Positions 10,332-17,384 of a stretch of DNA of 64,000 nucleotides are shown in pieces. The stretch is taken from assembly GCA_017405845.1 (NCBI GenBank), contig JAFQZQ010000052.1:62001-126000 (forward strand). The letters run 5' to 3'. Within the stretch, counting starts at the first letter, position 1. Each line of letters begins with the position of its first letter. The stretch is from Mogibacterium sp. GTDB lineage: Bacteria > Bacillota > Clostridia > Peptostreptococcales > Anaerovoracaceae. A program made the translations under genes and the position numbers. The notes under the pieces were generated by a model, which saw nothing but the letters and a program-made list of their open reading frames with translations, was not told the origin of the DNA and did no database searches.

Positions 10332-10994
10332 CTAGTTGATGCGGTTGTCGTATTTGTTGACCACCTTGATGCCGATTTCCTGGAATATCTGAACCAGTAT
10401 TACCAGCAACACTATTGTGATCCACATTATCGACGGCTGGAATCTGTAAAGTCCGTATCTGATGGCGATCTCTCCGAGTCCGCCGGCTCCGACTATTCCG
10501 GCCATCGCTGTGTAACCCAGAATGTTTATTGTGGCTACTGCCGCTCCGTTGAGCAATGACGGTCTGGCCTCCAGCAGAAGCACCTTGCGGATTATCTGCA
10601 TGTTGCTGGCTCCCATCGCCTGAGCCGCTTCGATGACGCCCGGGTCTACTTCCAGCAGCGACTGTTCCACCAGCCTTGCAACGAACGGTGCCGCCGCTAC
10701 TATCAGGGCTGCTGTCGCCGCCTCCTTACCGATACCCGTTCCGATGATTTTTCGTATGTAAGGCATCAGGGCTATCATCAGGATAAGGAATGGTACCGAC
10801 CTGAGTATGTTGACTATGAAGCCCATGACTTTGTTGTAAACGGTCATAGGTCTGATACCGCCCGGCGCAGTTACTATGAGCGAAACACCTATCGGCAGAC
10901 CAATTATGTATGAGATCACCGTACAGATGATGATCATGTACAGGGAGTCCAGTGTTCCCTGTGCGAGCAGGCTGAGCAATTCACGTATTTCCAT
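10332..10994 (-). CDS. metI: Methionine ABC transporter permease MetI
   Basis: 220-residue inner-membrane permease with about five transmembrane helices and the BPD_transp_1 fold. The EAA-type coupling motif for the ATPase is visible as EAAQAMGASNMQIIRKVLL, and the C-terminal helices (TMAGIVGAGGLGEIAIRYG) are typical of MetI. The start codon overlaps the metN stop by one base, showing a tight operon. Partners are MetN (ATPase) and MetQ (binding protein). Confidence 0.95.
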   Translation of the reverse strand: MEIRELLSLLAQGTLDSLYMIIICTVISYIIGLPIGVSLIVTAPGGIRPMTVYNKVMGFIVNILRSVPFLILMIALMPYIRKIIGTGIGKEAATAALIVAAAPFVARLVEQSLLEVDPGVIEAAQAMGASNMQIIRKVLLLEARPSLLNGAAVATINILGYTAMAGIVGAGGLGEIAIRYGLYRFQPSIMWITIVLLVILVQIFQEIGIKVVNKYDNRIN

Positions 10995-12028
10995 TATGCT
11001 TGCACCTCCTCATCTTCATCTATCTCGGTAAATTCGACTCCCTTAGCGACCAGGTATGCCTTCTGTTTATCGGCAGTTTCCTTATCGGCTGCCAGGCATA
11101 TCACCATCTGCCCTTTCTGTGAGCCTCCGAGCACGTCCAGGTTAGCGTACAGGAAGTTTACCGGTGCTCCGAGTTCCATTATCATGTTGGCGATTATAGG
11201 CTCACCTGCCGTCGCTTCGTCAAATACCAGTCTTACTCTGTTTCTGGTGGAAGTCTTTGTGAGCGGTTTCTCACGGTAGTCTCCGTCAGGGAAGAAGAGC
11301 TTACGAGCGGCCTTTGTCTTAGGCTTCTTGAAGATCTCCTCCACATCGCCGCGCTCTACGATCTCGCCGTTTTCTATAACAGCCACCTTGTTGCAGAGCT
11401 GCTTTATTACTTCCATCTCGTGAGTGATCACCACCAGGGTGATGCCGCGCTCCTCGTTGATCTGTTTGAGCAGGCTCAGTATCGATCTTGTCGTCTTTGG
11501 GTCGAGAGCCGATGTAGCCTCATCACAGAGGATGACTTCCGGATCTGACGCGAGCGCTCTTGCTATGGCTACTCTCTGCTTCTGGCCTCCGGAGAGCTGC
11601 GATGGATACGAATGCGCTCTTTCTTCAAGGTCTACCACCTTCAGCAGCTCATTGGCTTTTTTAAGAGCTTCCTGCTTAGGTACTCCCGCGATCTCGAGCG
11701 GGAAGAGTATGTTGCCAAGTGCGTCCCTCTGCATCAGCAGATTGAACTGCTGGAATATCATTGAGATCTTACGTCTGTGAATGTTGAGGTCCTTGCTGCC
11801 AAGTCCGGTCAGCGCACTGTCATTGAATATGACTTTTCCTTCTGTAGGCTGCTCGAGGAGGTTGATCGTTCTGACCAGGGTCGACTTACCCGCACCGGAG
11901 AGTCCGATGATGCCATATGAGTCACCTCTTTCGATGTCGAGGTCGATATCCTTTAATGCGACTACTTTGCCGCCCTTAGTGTCGAACTCCTTCGTAACAC
12001 CCTGCAGTCTTATGATGTGTTCTGCCAT
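10994..12028 (-). CDS. metN: Methionine ABC transporter ATP-binding protein MetN
   Basis: 344-residue ATPase of the methionine importer. The Walker A is GLSGAGKST (about residues 42-50), the signature LSGGQKQRVAIARALA, Walker B VILCDEATSALD, and the switch histidine lies in LVVITHEMEV. The C-terminal ~75 residues form the NIL/ACT-like regulatory domain that, in characterised MetN, binds methionine and causes trans-inhibition. The ATG at 12028 (MAEHIIRLQG) has AAGGGA upstream. The upstream in-frame codons belong to the attenuator leader. It is the first structural gene after the Met-rich leader peptide and terminator hairpin. Confidence 0.96.
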   Translation of the reverse strand: MAEHIIRLQGVTKEFDTKGGKVVALKDIDLDIERGDSYGIIGLSGAGKSTLVRTINLLEQPTEGKVIFNDSALTGLGSKDLNIHRRKISMIFQQFNLLMQRDALGNILFPLEIAGVPKQEALKKANELLKVVDLEERAHSYPSQLSGGQKQRVAIARALASDPEVILCDEATSALDPKTTRSILSLLKQINEERGITLVVITHEMEVIKQLCNKVAVIENGEIVERGDVEEIFKKPKTKAARKLFFPDGDYREKPLTKTSTRNRVRLVFDEATAGEPIIANMIMELGAPVNFLYANLDVLGGSQKGQMVICLAADKETADKQKAYLVAKGVEFTEIDEDEEVQA

Positions 12029-12039
12029 TCTGTCCCTTT

Positions 12040-12078
12040 CCTGAAAATAATATGGGGCAGGTCTTAACGACCTGCCCC
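12040..12078 (-). terminator. Attenuator terminator in the metNIQ leader
   Basis: A perfect 10-bp stem GGGGCAGGTC / GACCTGCCCC (plus arms 12054-12063 and 12069-12078) with a 5-nt loop is followed on the minus strand by ATATTATTTTC. It lies between the leader peptide and metN, so it would stop transcription before the structural genes. Its loop and 3' arm can alternatively pair with the segment at 12117-12128. Confidence 0.85.
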
Positions 12079-12116
12079 GGCATCTCACACATGAGAAATA
12101 TACACAGTTTCTGGAT

Positions 12117-12128
12117 TCGTTATGACCT
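12117..12128 (-). promoter_or_regulatory. Antiterminator strand of the metNIQ attenuator
   Basis: Minus-strand AGGTCATAACGA begins 9 nt after the leader-peptide stop. It is complementary at 11 of 12 positions to TCGTTAAGACCT, the loop plus 3' arm of the terminator (12070-12059). The two structures exclude each other. A ribosome at the leader stop codon would cover this strand and let the terminator form; a ribosome stalled earlier at Met codons would leave it free. Confidence 0.75.
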
Positions 12129-12137
12129 TATCCTATG

Positions 12138-12203
12138 CTATTCATTGGCTCTGCACATGCACATGCCCATCATTCCCATTTCCATCATCATGTTTCTTGC
12201 CAT
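12138..12203 (-). CDS. Methionine-rich leader peptide of the metNIQ operon
   Basis: A 21-codon reading frame starting MARNMMMEMGMMG and ending in RANE, with Met at positions 1, 5, 6, 7, 9, 11, 12, 14 and 16 (nine of 21) and two Cys. An AGGAG ribosome site lies 10 nt upstream of the ATG, and a strong promoter lies just before it. The codon content, its place before a terminator hairpin with an alternative antiterminator, and the downstream methionine importer fit a classical attenuation leader. Ribosome stalling on Met codons when charged tRNA-Met is scarce would favour transcription of metN-metI-metQ-racemase. Leader control of this type is expected biology for amino-acid operons, but I infer its action here from sequence only. 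Confidence 0.85.
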   Translation of the reverse strand: MARNMMMEMGMMGMCMCRANE

Positions 12204-12235
12204 GTGAATGTGCTCCTTTCATAGAATAAGTTCAG

Positions 12236-12252
12236 TTGCTAATATAGCAACA
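12236..12252. promoter_or_regulatory. Palindromic operator-like site overlapping the met promoter -10
   Basis: GTTGCTAATATAGCAAC is a perfect 7-bp inverted repeat with a 3-nt centre, and it contains the -10 hexamer of the met leader promoter. A repressor bound here would block the promoter. The protein is unknown. Confidence 0.45.
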
Positions 12253-12269
12253 ATTGCTTGTGATGTCAA
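12241..12269 (-). promoter_or_regulatory. Sigma-A promoter of the met leader
   Basis: On the minus strand a perfect TTGACA (12269-12264), a 17-nt spacer and TATATT (12246-12241). The expected transcription start is ~30 nt before the leader-peptide ATG. Confidence 0.85.
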
Positions 12270-12311
12270 CCAATAACTCCGATGAATTTTGTTGTATTTC
12301 ACAAAGTGCAT

Positions 12312-12887
12312 TTATTTATCATCGTCTGCAGCTGTGCCGCCGGCCTCTTTGATTTTCTGCCTGATAAGCTTGTAAGCTTCCTTCATCTCAGGCATTCCGT
12401 CAAAGGCATGAAGCGGAACAGGCATTATCATGGTGTCGGTCATCCATACATATATAGCTTCTTCCGTGAGGTCTACAAGTTTTATATCCTTGTAATCGAA
12501 CGACTGATGGTCGTCACCCGCGTCGGTGGTGAGCGCATCATCACCTATGGTGACCACATTCTCCACTGCGTGAACTCTCTCAACGGTATCCGATGAATTC
12601 TTTATGGCTTTGTCCTGCTGCCTTAGCAGAATTCTCTCAGACATTATAGGACCGCCGATACCGATTACCGCAGCCACGATGTATGCAATCATTGTGAACT
12701 GGTGGTCTGCATGGAACAAGGTGAAAAGTCCGGCTATGCAAAGACCGCTGATGAAATACGTGAGTCTCTGTCTGTTTACCAGCTTGCGGCCACCTTCAGT
12801 ATAAAGAATGCGGTAACGCCCGAATGCCGAATAGTCCTCATCGGTGAGCACGAATTTTATAACTCTTGGATTCTTTTTTGTTGCCAT
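12312..12887 (-). CDS. YcxB-like membrane protein
   Basis: 191 residues. A short N-terminal soluble stretch is followed by two closely spaced transmembrane helices (about residues 42-60 and 66-85: YFISGLCIAGLFTLF and MIAYIVAAVIGIGGPIM). A ~105-residue C-terminal soluble domain with an alternating pattern (VVTIGDD..., FDYKDIKLVDLTEEAIYVWM) follows. This layout resembles the YcxB-like family, whose function is not established. The ATG at 12887 has AAAGGAG upstream. It lies behind the met promoter region, oriented the same way, and reads towards it with no clear terminator. Family call moderate; function unknown. Confidence 0.6.
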   Translation of the reverse strand: MATKKNPRVIKFVLTDEDYSAFGRYRILYTEGGRKLVNRQRLTYFISGLCIAGLFTLFHADHQFTMIAYIVAAVIGIGGPIMSERILLRQQDKAIKNSSDTVERVHAVENVVTIGDDALTTDAGDDHQSFDYKDIKLVDLTEEAIYVWMTDTMIMPVPLHAFDGMPEMKEAYKLIRQKIKEAGGTAADDDK

Positions 12888-12965
12888 CTCTGTCTCCTTT
12901 TTGCCGGCTGGTCACGGCCGGCACATTATACGGTTAACAGTATACCACATGAATGGCTGTCATTG

Positions 12966-12994
12966 TTTCAATTTGCGCTCAAAAACAGTATAAT
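12966..12994 (+). promoter_or_regulatory. Candidate promoter of gpsA
   Basis: A perfect TATAAT at 12989-12994 with a weak TTTCAA 17 nt upstream. It is followed by a small GCCCGC-AAGC-GGGC-type hairpin and an AGAGGGG ribosome site before the gpsA ATG. Confidence 0.5.
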
Positions 12995-13070
12995 TACTTG
13001 GTTGGCCCGCAAGCGGGCTCAGAAAAAACGCAGTTAAGTCACAGTATATTTTAAAGAGGGGATAAACAAC

Positions 13071-14072
13071 ATGACTACAGTTGCATTTATCGGCGGAGGA
13101 AGTTTCGGCACAGCACTGTCAACAGTACTCGCAGGCAAAGGCTGCAGAATCAACATTTTCGACATCGACCAGGATCACCTTGCGCGCATGGCTGCAGACA
13201 GGGAGAACAAGGATTACCTTCCGGGCGTAAAGCTTGAAGGCGACTATCACTTCTGCAAAACCAACGAAGAAGCACTTAAGGATGCGTCATTCGTTGTATT
13301 CGCTCTTCCGGCACAGCATGTAAGAAGCGCTATAAAGGCAGCAGTTCCATACATCCGCGAAGACGCCATCGTTACATGCATTTCAAAGGGTCTCGAGCAG
13401 AAAACACACAAGAGGATGTCCGAGGTCATCGGCGAATACTTCGACCTCGACAGATACGTCTGCATGAGCGGTCCTTCGCACGCAGAGGAATTGGGAATCG
13501 GAGTTCCTACGGTAGTTGCAATGTCATCTAAAAAGGAGTCCACCGCCATTGCTCTGGCAGAACTCCTCAGCACAAATAAATTCAGAGTTTACTTAAATGA
13601 CGATATGATGGGCATGGAGCTCGCAGCGTCGCTCAAGAACGTTCTCGCAGTAGGTTCGGGAATCGCCAACGGAGCCGGCTACGGAGATAACACTCTGGCC
13701 GCAATGCTCACAATAGGCTGCGCAGAGGCAACAGCACTGGGCGTTGTGCTTGGAGCAAGACCTTCGACATTCTTCGGACTCGCAGGTATCGGCGACATGA
13801 TCGTAACCTGCACCAGCATCCACTCCAGAAACTTCCGCTGCGGCAGACTGATCGGTCAGGGCAAAAAGCCTGAAGAAGCCATCAAGGAAATAGGCATGGT
13901 CTCTGAGGGCATGTACACCGCCGAAGTAGTGCACGAGCTGGCTGAGCAGACCGGCGTAGAGATGCCTATCTTCAATGCGATTTATGACGTCATCAACGGA
14001 AAGATCACCGCAAAGGACGCAATGGATGACCTCATGCTGAGACCAATCGGATACGAGAGGGATTATCTCTGA
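13071..14072 (+). CDS. gpsA: Glycerol-3-phosphate dehydrogenase [NAD(P)+]
   Basis: 333-residue cytosolic enzyme that reduces dihydroxyacetone phosphate to sn-glycerol-3-phosphate, the backbone precursor for phospholipids. The N-terminal Rossmann motif is GGGSFGTALSTVLA (about residues 8-21). The family signature with the catalytic Lys appears as ASLKNVLAVGSGIANGAGYGDN, followed by GLAGIGDMIVTCTS and the substrate-binding RN pair in HSRNFRCG. Length is normal. AGAGGGG lies upstream of the ATG. It is isolated between divergent YcxB and a tRNA and has its own promoter and terminator candidates. Confidence 0.97.
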   Translation: MTTVAFIGGGSFGTALSTVLAGKGCRINIFDIDQDHLARMAADRENKDYLPGVKLEGDYHFCKTNEEALKDASFVVFALPAQHVRSAIKAAVPYIREDAIVTCISKGLEQKTHKRMSEVIGEYFDLDRYVCMSGPSHAEELGIGVPTVVAMSSKKESTAIALAELLSTNKFRVYLNDDMMGMELAASLKNVLAVGSGIANGAGYGDNTLAAMLTIGCAEATALGVVLGARPSTFFGLAGIGDMIVTCTSIHSRNFRCGRLIGQGKKPEEAIKEIGMVSEGMYTAEVVHELAEQTGVEMPIFNAIYDVINGKITAKDAMDDLMLRPIGYERDYL

Positions 14073-14087
14073 TATCAAGAAACAACA

Positions 14088-14124
14088 GCCCTCTGCAGCA
14101 TTACAACTGCAAAGGGCATTTGCG
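14088..14124 (+). terminator. Hairpin after gpsA
   Basis: GCCCTCTGCAG (14088-14098) pairs with CTGCAAAGGGC (14107-14117) with one mismatch; the following ATTTGCG is only weakly T-rich. It may be a leaky terminator. Confidence 0.45.
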
Positions 14125-14240
14125 AGATAGAATTCCGCGTGACGAGGCGCGCGAGCGTCGAGAAACGGAGCGTATCTGTAATACGTGAGTATCGCAGAAC
14201 GCGAGCAGCAACACAGTCACGCGGAATTATAGCCGCAAAT
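14118..14240 (+). repeat. Long palindromic element abutting tRNA-Arg(CCG)
   Basis: AATTCCGCGTGAC (14131-14143) is perfectly complementary to GTCACGCGGAATT (14216-14228), and the outer arms ATTTGCG (14118-14124) and CGCAAAT (14234-14240) extend the stem across an internal loop. The enclosed ~72 nt hold a smaller hairpin (CGTAT-ctgta-ATACG) and GCG-rich arms. The element ends 2 nt before the tRNA. It could be a palindromic intergenic repeat or a structured RNA; only one copy is seen here. Confidence 0.5.
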
Positions 14241-14242
14241 AT

Positions 14243-14318
14243 GCGCTCGTAGCTCAGTGGATAGAGTACTTCACTCCGAATGAAGGGGCCGCGGGTTCGA
14301 TCCCCGCCGGGCGCACCA
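14243..14318 (+). tRNA. tRNA-Arg (anticodon CCG)
   Basis: 76 nt including an encoded CCA. The acceptor stem pairs GCGCTCG with CGGGCGC, the anticodon stem is CTTCA/TGAAG with loop CTCCGAA (anticodon CCG), and the T arm contains GGTTCGATCC. It reads CGG arginine codons. No separate promoter is obvious between gpsA and the gene. Confidence 0.95.
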
Positions 14319-14331
14319 GTAAGCAGAAGAC

Positions 14332-14372
14332 CGGAGTCCTGCAACCACTATGTTACAGGACTCCGTCTTTTC
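14332..14372 (+). terminator. Rho-independent terminator after tRNA-Arg(CCG)
   Basis: Perfect 10-bp stem CGGAGTCCTG / CAGGACTCCG (14332-14341, 14356-14365) followed by TCTTTTC. Confidence 0.85.
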
Positions 14373-16197
14373 ATTCAGCCTCATTTAGAAGAACCGATGC
14401 TTTGAACATATCTCCGTCTATCGTTATATCAAACACTCCGCCCATAAGGCTTGTGAGATCCTTGGCTATTGCGAGGCCAAGACCTGAGCCTTCAGTATTT
14501 CTGGACTGATCGCCTCTTGTGAACCTCTCCATAAGTTCATCAGGAGATATGTTGAGTTCGTCCCGGGAAATGTTTTTCACTTCCAGAAGCAACTTATCCG
14601 GCGTATCGGCCAGGCCCGGAGAAGCCTGCACCTTTGAAACATCGATGTAGACCCTGCTGCCCTCAAGCGCATATTTACTGATATTGCTGAGCAGATTCTC
14701 AAGTACTCTGTACAGAAGTTTTCCGTCAGCAAGCACTTTTGTGTTATCAGCAATAATCTTCTTTCGTATATCAAGACTTTTGCTGCTGAGTCTGTCGCCC
14801 ATCTCCGCAAGAGACTGGTCAATCAGAGCTGACAGATCGATTGTCTCGATTTCGCAAGGAATGTTACCGCTTGACGCTTTGGCTGCTTCAAACAGCTCCT
14901 CAGTCAGAGTCTTCAGCCGCTCGGTTTTCTCCCTGACTATTGCCAGATGAGCCGGAGCGTCTTCACTGTCAAGGCCTTCTTTTTCCAGTATGTCCAGATA
15001 GCTGATCATCGAAGTAAGCGGTGTTTTGAGATCATGCGATACGTTGCTGATCAAATCGGTTTTGAGCCTCTGATTCTTGATTTCGTTCTGAACAGCAGCA
15101 TTTGTTGCTTCCGAAATGTGATTTATGTCAGACGCGAGCTTGTCTATGTCTGTTTTTGGTCCTCTCTCATCTTCATTGACAGGTATCCTGTAAGACAGGT
15201 TCCCCGATTTCACTTCTATAACTCCCGCTCTGACCTCTGCAAGTTTGCCGATCTTGCGAATGACCAGTATTACCGCCACAGTCACCGCAACCAGTTCTGC
15301 CATAACCGCGATAAAGCCATTGCTGAAAAAGACTCCCAGGCATTCCGGCAGAACAATGAGCGCCAGCAGAATCAGGCTGTATTTCACCATTAACTTGATT
15401 GCAGCTTTGCGGTCTCCATCCGCAGGAATAGCAAACTTTCTTATACTGCCCATTACATTCTTAAGGCCTGCACCGGCTTTCTTCGCGCCTTCGCCCGTTT
15501 GCTTTGCGCCCCAGCCAAGGAACTCGAGTACTCTTCCGAGAAGGGCTTTCCGGATCAGTTCTCCGGCTTTGATTTTCTTCACAACAGTAACAAAGCAAAC
15601 GATGGCAATAAAGATACATGCTGCCATTCCTGTTGTGCAGTACCAGAAGACTGTATTGTTCGGTATTCCGAAGCAGTACTCATCTTTTATAACCGGGGTG
15701 TATATTCCGGCCAGTTTTATCAGGCCAAAATGATTGTCGCATCTGGTCATCTCCATAAGCGGAAATGCAATGGCTACAGCTCCGACGCTTGCACAAATAA
15801 GCACGATAATTTGTAGCTCGCTCCACAATCTGTCAAACCAGTTCAATACAGGTTTGCCGCTTGCATCCCTGCGGAAGCGTCCTGTCATAACGCACAGTGC
15901 CACCACCGATACCAATGTTGCGATTGCCAGAATTACGATTAACGTCAGTCCTTTGCTGATAAAATCCGCCTGGATATGATTCCCTGTAAACTCTGCGATC
16001 CACATATTGGTATGCTCTGATTCCTGTTCGGAAAGCGGTGCTGCGTCTGCCAGGTGGGCCACGCCAATCGTCGCAGCGCCCGCCAGCCCCGTTGCAGTTC
16101 CCAGGATCGTCGCAAGACCATAGATCAGAGTATACAGACCTTTACTCGAAGTTCTCAGACCGGTATCTTTCTTTTCTTCAATTTGTTCCCTATTCAT
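14371..16197 (-). CDS. VanS-like sensor histidine kinase with multispanning N-terminus
   Basis: 608 residues. About six hydrophobic segments lie within residues 20-315, including two near 275-315, with a cytoplasmic Lys/Gly-rich stretch around 205-265. A HAMP-like linker (about 315-370) precedes the HisKA domain with the phospho-acceptor H388 in NVSHDLKTPLTSMISYLD. The ATPase domain has its N box at about 500 (ENLLSNISKYA) and the GSGLGLAIAK G2 box near 570. The DxGxG box is replaced by LEVKNIS, as in other VanS-like kinases. It starts 12 nt after its response regulator, with which it forms one operon. The signal is unknown; the long membrane part suggests an envelope stimulus. Confidence 0.9.
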   Translation of the reverse strand: MNREQIEEKKDTGLRTSSKGLYTLIYGLATILGTATGLAGAATIGVAHLADAAPLSEQESEHTNMWIAEFTGNHIQADFISKGLTLIVILAIATLVSVVALCVMTGRFRRDASGKPVLNWFDRLWSELQIIVLICASVGAVAIAFPLMEMTRCDNHFGLIKLAGIYTPVIKDEYCFGIPNNTVFWYCTTGMAACIFIAIVCFVTVVKKIKAGELIRKALLGRVLEFLGWGAKQTGEGAKKAGAGLKNVMGSIRKFAIPADGDRKAAIKLMVKYSLILLALIVLPECLGVFFSNGFIAVMAELVAVTVAVILVIRKIGKLAEVRAGVIEVKSGNLSYRIPVNEDERGPKTDIDKLASDINHISEATNAAVQNEIKNQRLKTDLISNVSHDLKTPLTSMISYLDILEKEGLDSEDAPAHLAIVREKTERLKTLTEELFEAAKASSGNIPCEIETIDLSALIDQSLAEMGDRLSSKSLDIRKKIIADNTKVLADGKLLYRVLENLLSNISKYALEGSRVYIDVSKVQASPGLADTPDKLLLEVKNISRDELNISPDELMERFTRGDQSRNTEGSGLGLAIAKDLTSLMGGVFDITIDGDMFKASVLLNEAE

Positions 16198-16209
16198 CTC
16201 AATTGACCT

Positions 16210-16908
16210 CTAGTACTTTTCAACTTTGTATCCGATACCCCAAACTACTTTGAGGTAGCGCGGATTCTTAGGGTCTATCTCGATTTTCTCACGGATACGG
16301 CGGATATGAACAGCAACTGTGTTTTCTGCTCCGAAGGCTTCTTCCTTCCACACATTTTCATAGATTTCGTCTATGCTGAAAACTCTGCCGGCGCTTGAAG
16401 TTAAAAACTTCAGTATGCCATATTCAATTGGAGTCAGCGAAACTTCATCCCCATCAACAGTCACTGTTTTGGCATTATCGTCGATCTCCAGCCCGCCGCT
16501 TCTAAACACATTTGCTTTACCTGCCTCCGCAGAGCTCCCAAGCTTATTGTATCTTCTGAGCTGAGACTTGACCCTTGCAATAAGTTCCAGAGGATTGAAA
16601 GGTTTCGTCATGTAGTCATCCGCACCGACATTCAGGCCTGTGATTTTGTCGTAGTCTTCTGACTTAGCCGACAGCATGATAATCGGAATGTTATGTTCCT
16701 CTCTGATGCGCATAGTTGTCTGTATGCCATCAAGTCCGGGCATCATGACATCCATGATGATAAGGCTGATACTTTTGCTGCGCATGAGATTAAGCGCTTC
16801 TATTCCATCAAGTGCTATTACAGGCTCGTAGCCCTCACTTCGCAGGTAAAACGCAATAGCTTCAGCTATTTCCCTGTCATCATCAACAATCAGAATCATG
16901 CTTTCCAT
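16210..16908 (-). CDS. VanR-like OmpR-family response regulator
   Basis: 232 residues. The receiver domain (1-118) carries the acidic pair DDD at 9-11, phospho-acceptor D53 in IIMDVMMPGLDG, the conserved Ser/Ala position MLSAKSE and Lys in DYMTKPFNP. The winged-helix DNA-binding domain (about 135-230) includes LTPIEYGILKFL and the recognition segment ENTVAVHIRRIREKIE. It is expressed with the downstream kinase. A 14-bp palindrome and repeated TTTCTTAA motifs upstream suggest self-regulation. Targets unknown. Confidence 0.93.
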   Translation of the reverse strand: MESMILIVDDDREIAEAIAFYLRSEGYEPVIALDGIEALNLMRSKSISLIIMDVMMPGLDGIQTTMRIREEHNIPIIMLSAKSEDYDKITGLNVGADDYMTKPFNPLELIARVKSQLRRYNKLGSSAEAGKANVFRSGGLEIDDNAKTVTVDGDEVSLTPIEYGILKFLTSSAGRVFSIDEIYENVWKEEAFGAENTVAVHIRRIREKIEIDPKNPRYLKVVWGIGYKVEKY

Positions 16909-16930
16909 AACAGGCTCCTTTCAATTCTCA

Positions 16931-16995
16931 ATTGTATCGTATAACAATGATATTAAGAAACTCCTATCATAATTATTACGATTTTCTTAAGAAAA
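16931..16995 (-). promoter_or_regulatory. Promoter and possible autoregulatory boxes of the two-component operon
   Basis: On the minus strand TTCTTA (16959-16954), 17 nt and TACAAT (16936-16931) form a promoter ~23 nt before the response-regulator ATG. TTTCTTAA occurs twice (16960-16953 and 16994-16987, 34 nt apart). The upstream copy lies in the perfect palindrome TTTTCTTAAGAAAA (16982-16995). Confidence 0.5.
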
Positions 16996-17071
16996 AAGAT
17001 GCGCCCGGAAATTATCCAAGCACACCATTTCTGAAACCAAGATCCAATTTTTCTTAGTCCTGACTGCCGCC

Positions 17072-17373
17072 CTATCTGTGAGCTGTACCCAGCCATTTTA
17101 TACCCAGCATGGTAAGGTCATCAAACTGAGGAGCATCACCTACAAACTCATCAACACGTGTCTTAACATGCGGAAACAGCTCATAAGGAGCAGCCTCTTC
17201 TTTCGGAGGATCAACATCATATTCAGAATATCTCCACGGCTCCTTAAGGATCTTCTCAGTCTGCTCTGCAAGAACAACGGCATCGTGGCGAGAATGGCAA
17301 ATAAAAATACTGCGTCCGCTATAACAATAAGGCACAGTCTGAATATCTTGCCCTGGAGTCCTTCCCGGAACAC
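17072..17373 (-). pseudogene. Remnant of a membrane-bound SpoIIE/PP2C-type phosphatase
   Basis: Two overlapping reading frames each hold part of one protein. The upstream frame gives a transmembrane segment (GKIFRLCLIVIADAVFLFAIL), then degenerates. The other frame continues as LAEQTEKILKEPW and ends VDEFVGDAPQFDDLTMLGIKW, which matches the C-terminal signature of SpoIIE-type phosphatases, including the intact one at 60576-62648 (AFVGKADQFDDITMLGF). A frameshift joins the membrane part to the tail, and the ~200-residue catalytic core between is missing. This is therefore a deleted, frameshifted relic, not a working gene. Confidence 0.65.
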
Positions 17374-17384
17374 TCTTTTAAAAT

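Noticed and set aside
10255..10425. Upstream N-terminal extension of metQ
   Set aside because: It lacks a ribosome site, overlaps metI, and would bury the signal peptide; the ATG at 10254 has GGGAG and a lipobox.
12029..12240. SAM (S-box) riboswitch or T-box in the met leader
   Set aside because: I find neither the S-box core nor the T-box AGGGTGGNACCGCG; the Met-rich peptide and simple alternative pairing explain the region better.
14075..14344. 89-codon minus-strand reading frame over the tRNA-Arg(CCG) region
   Set aside because: It covers the tRNA, palindrome and terminator in antisense and has the composition of a tRNA-shadow protein, with no ribosome site.
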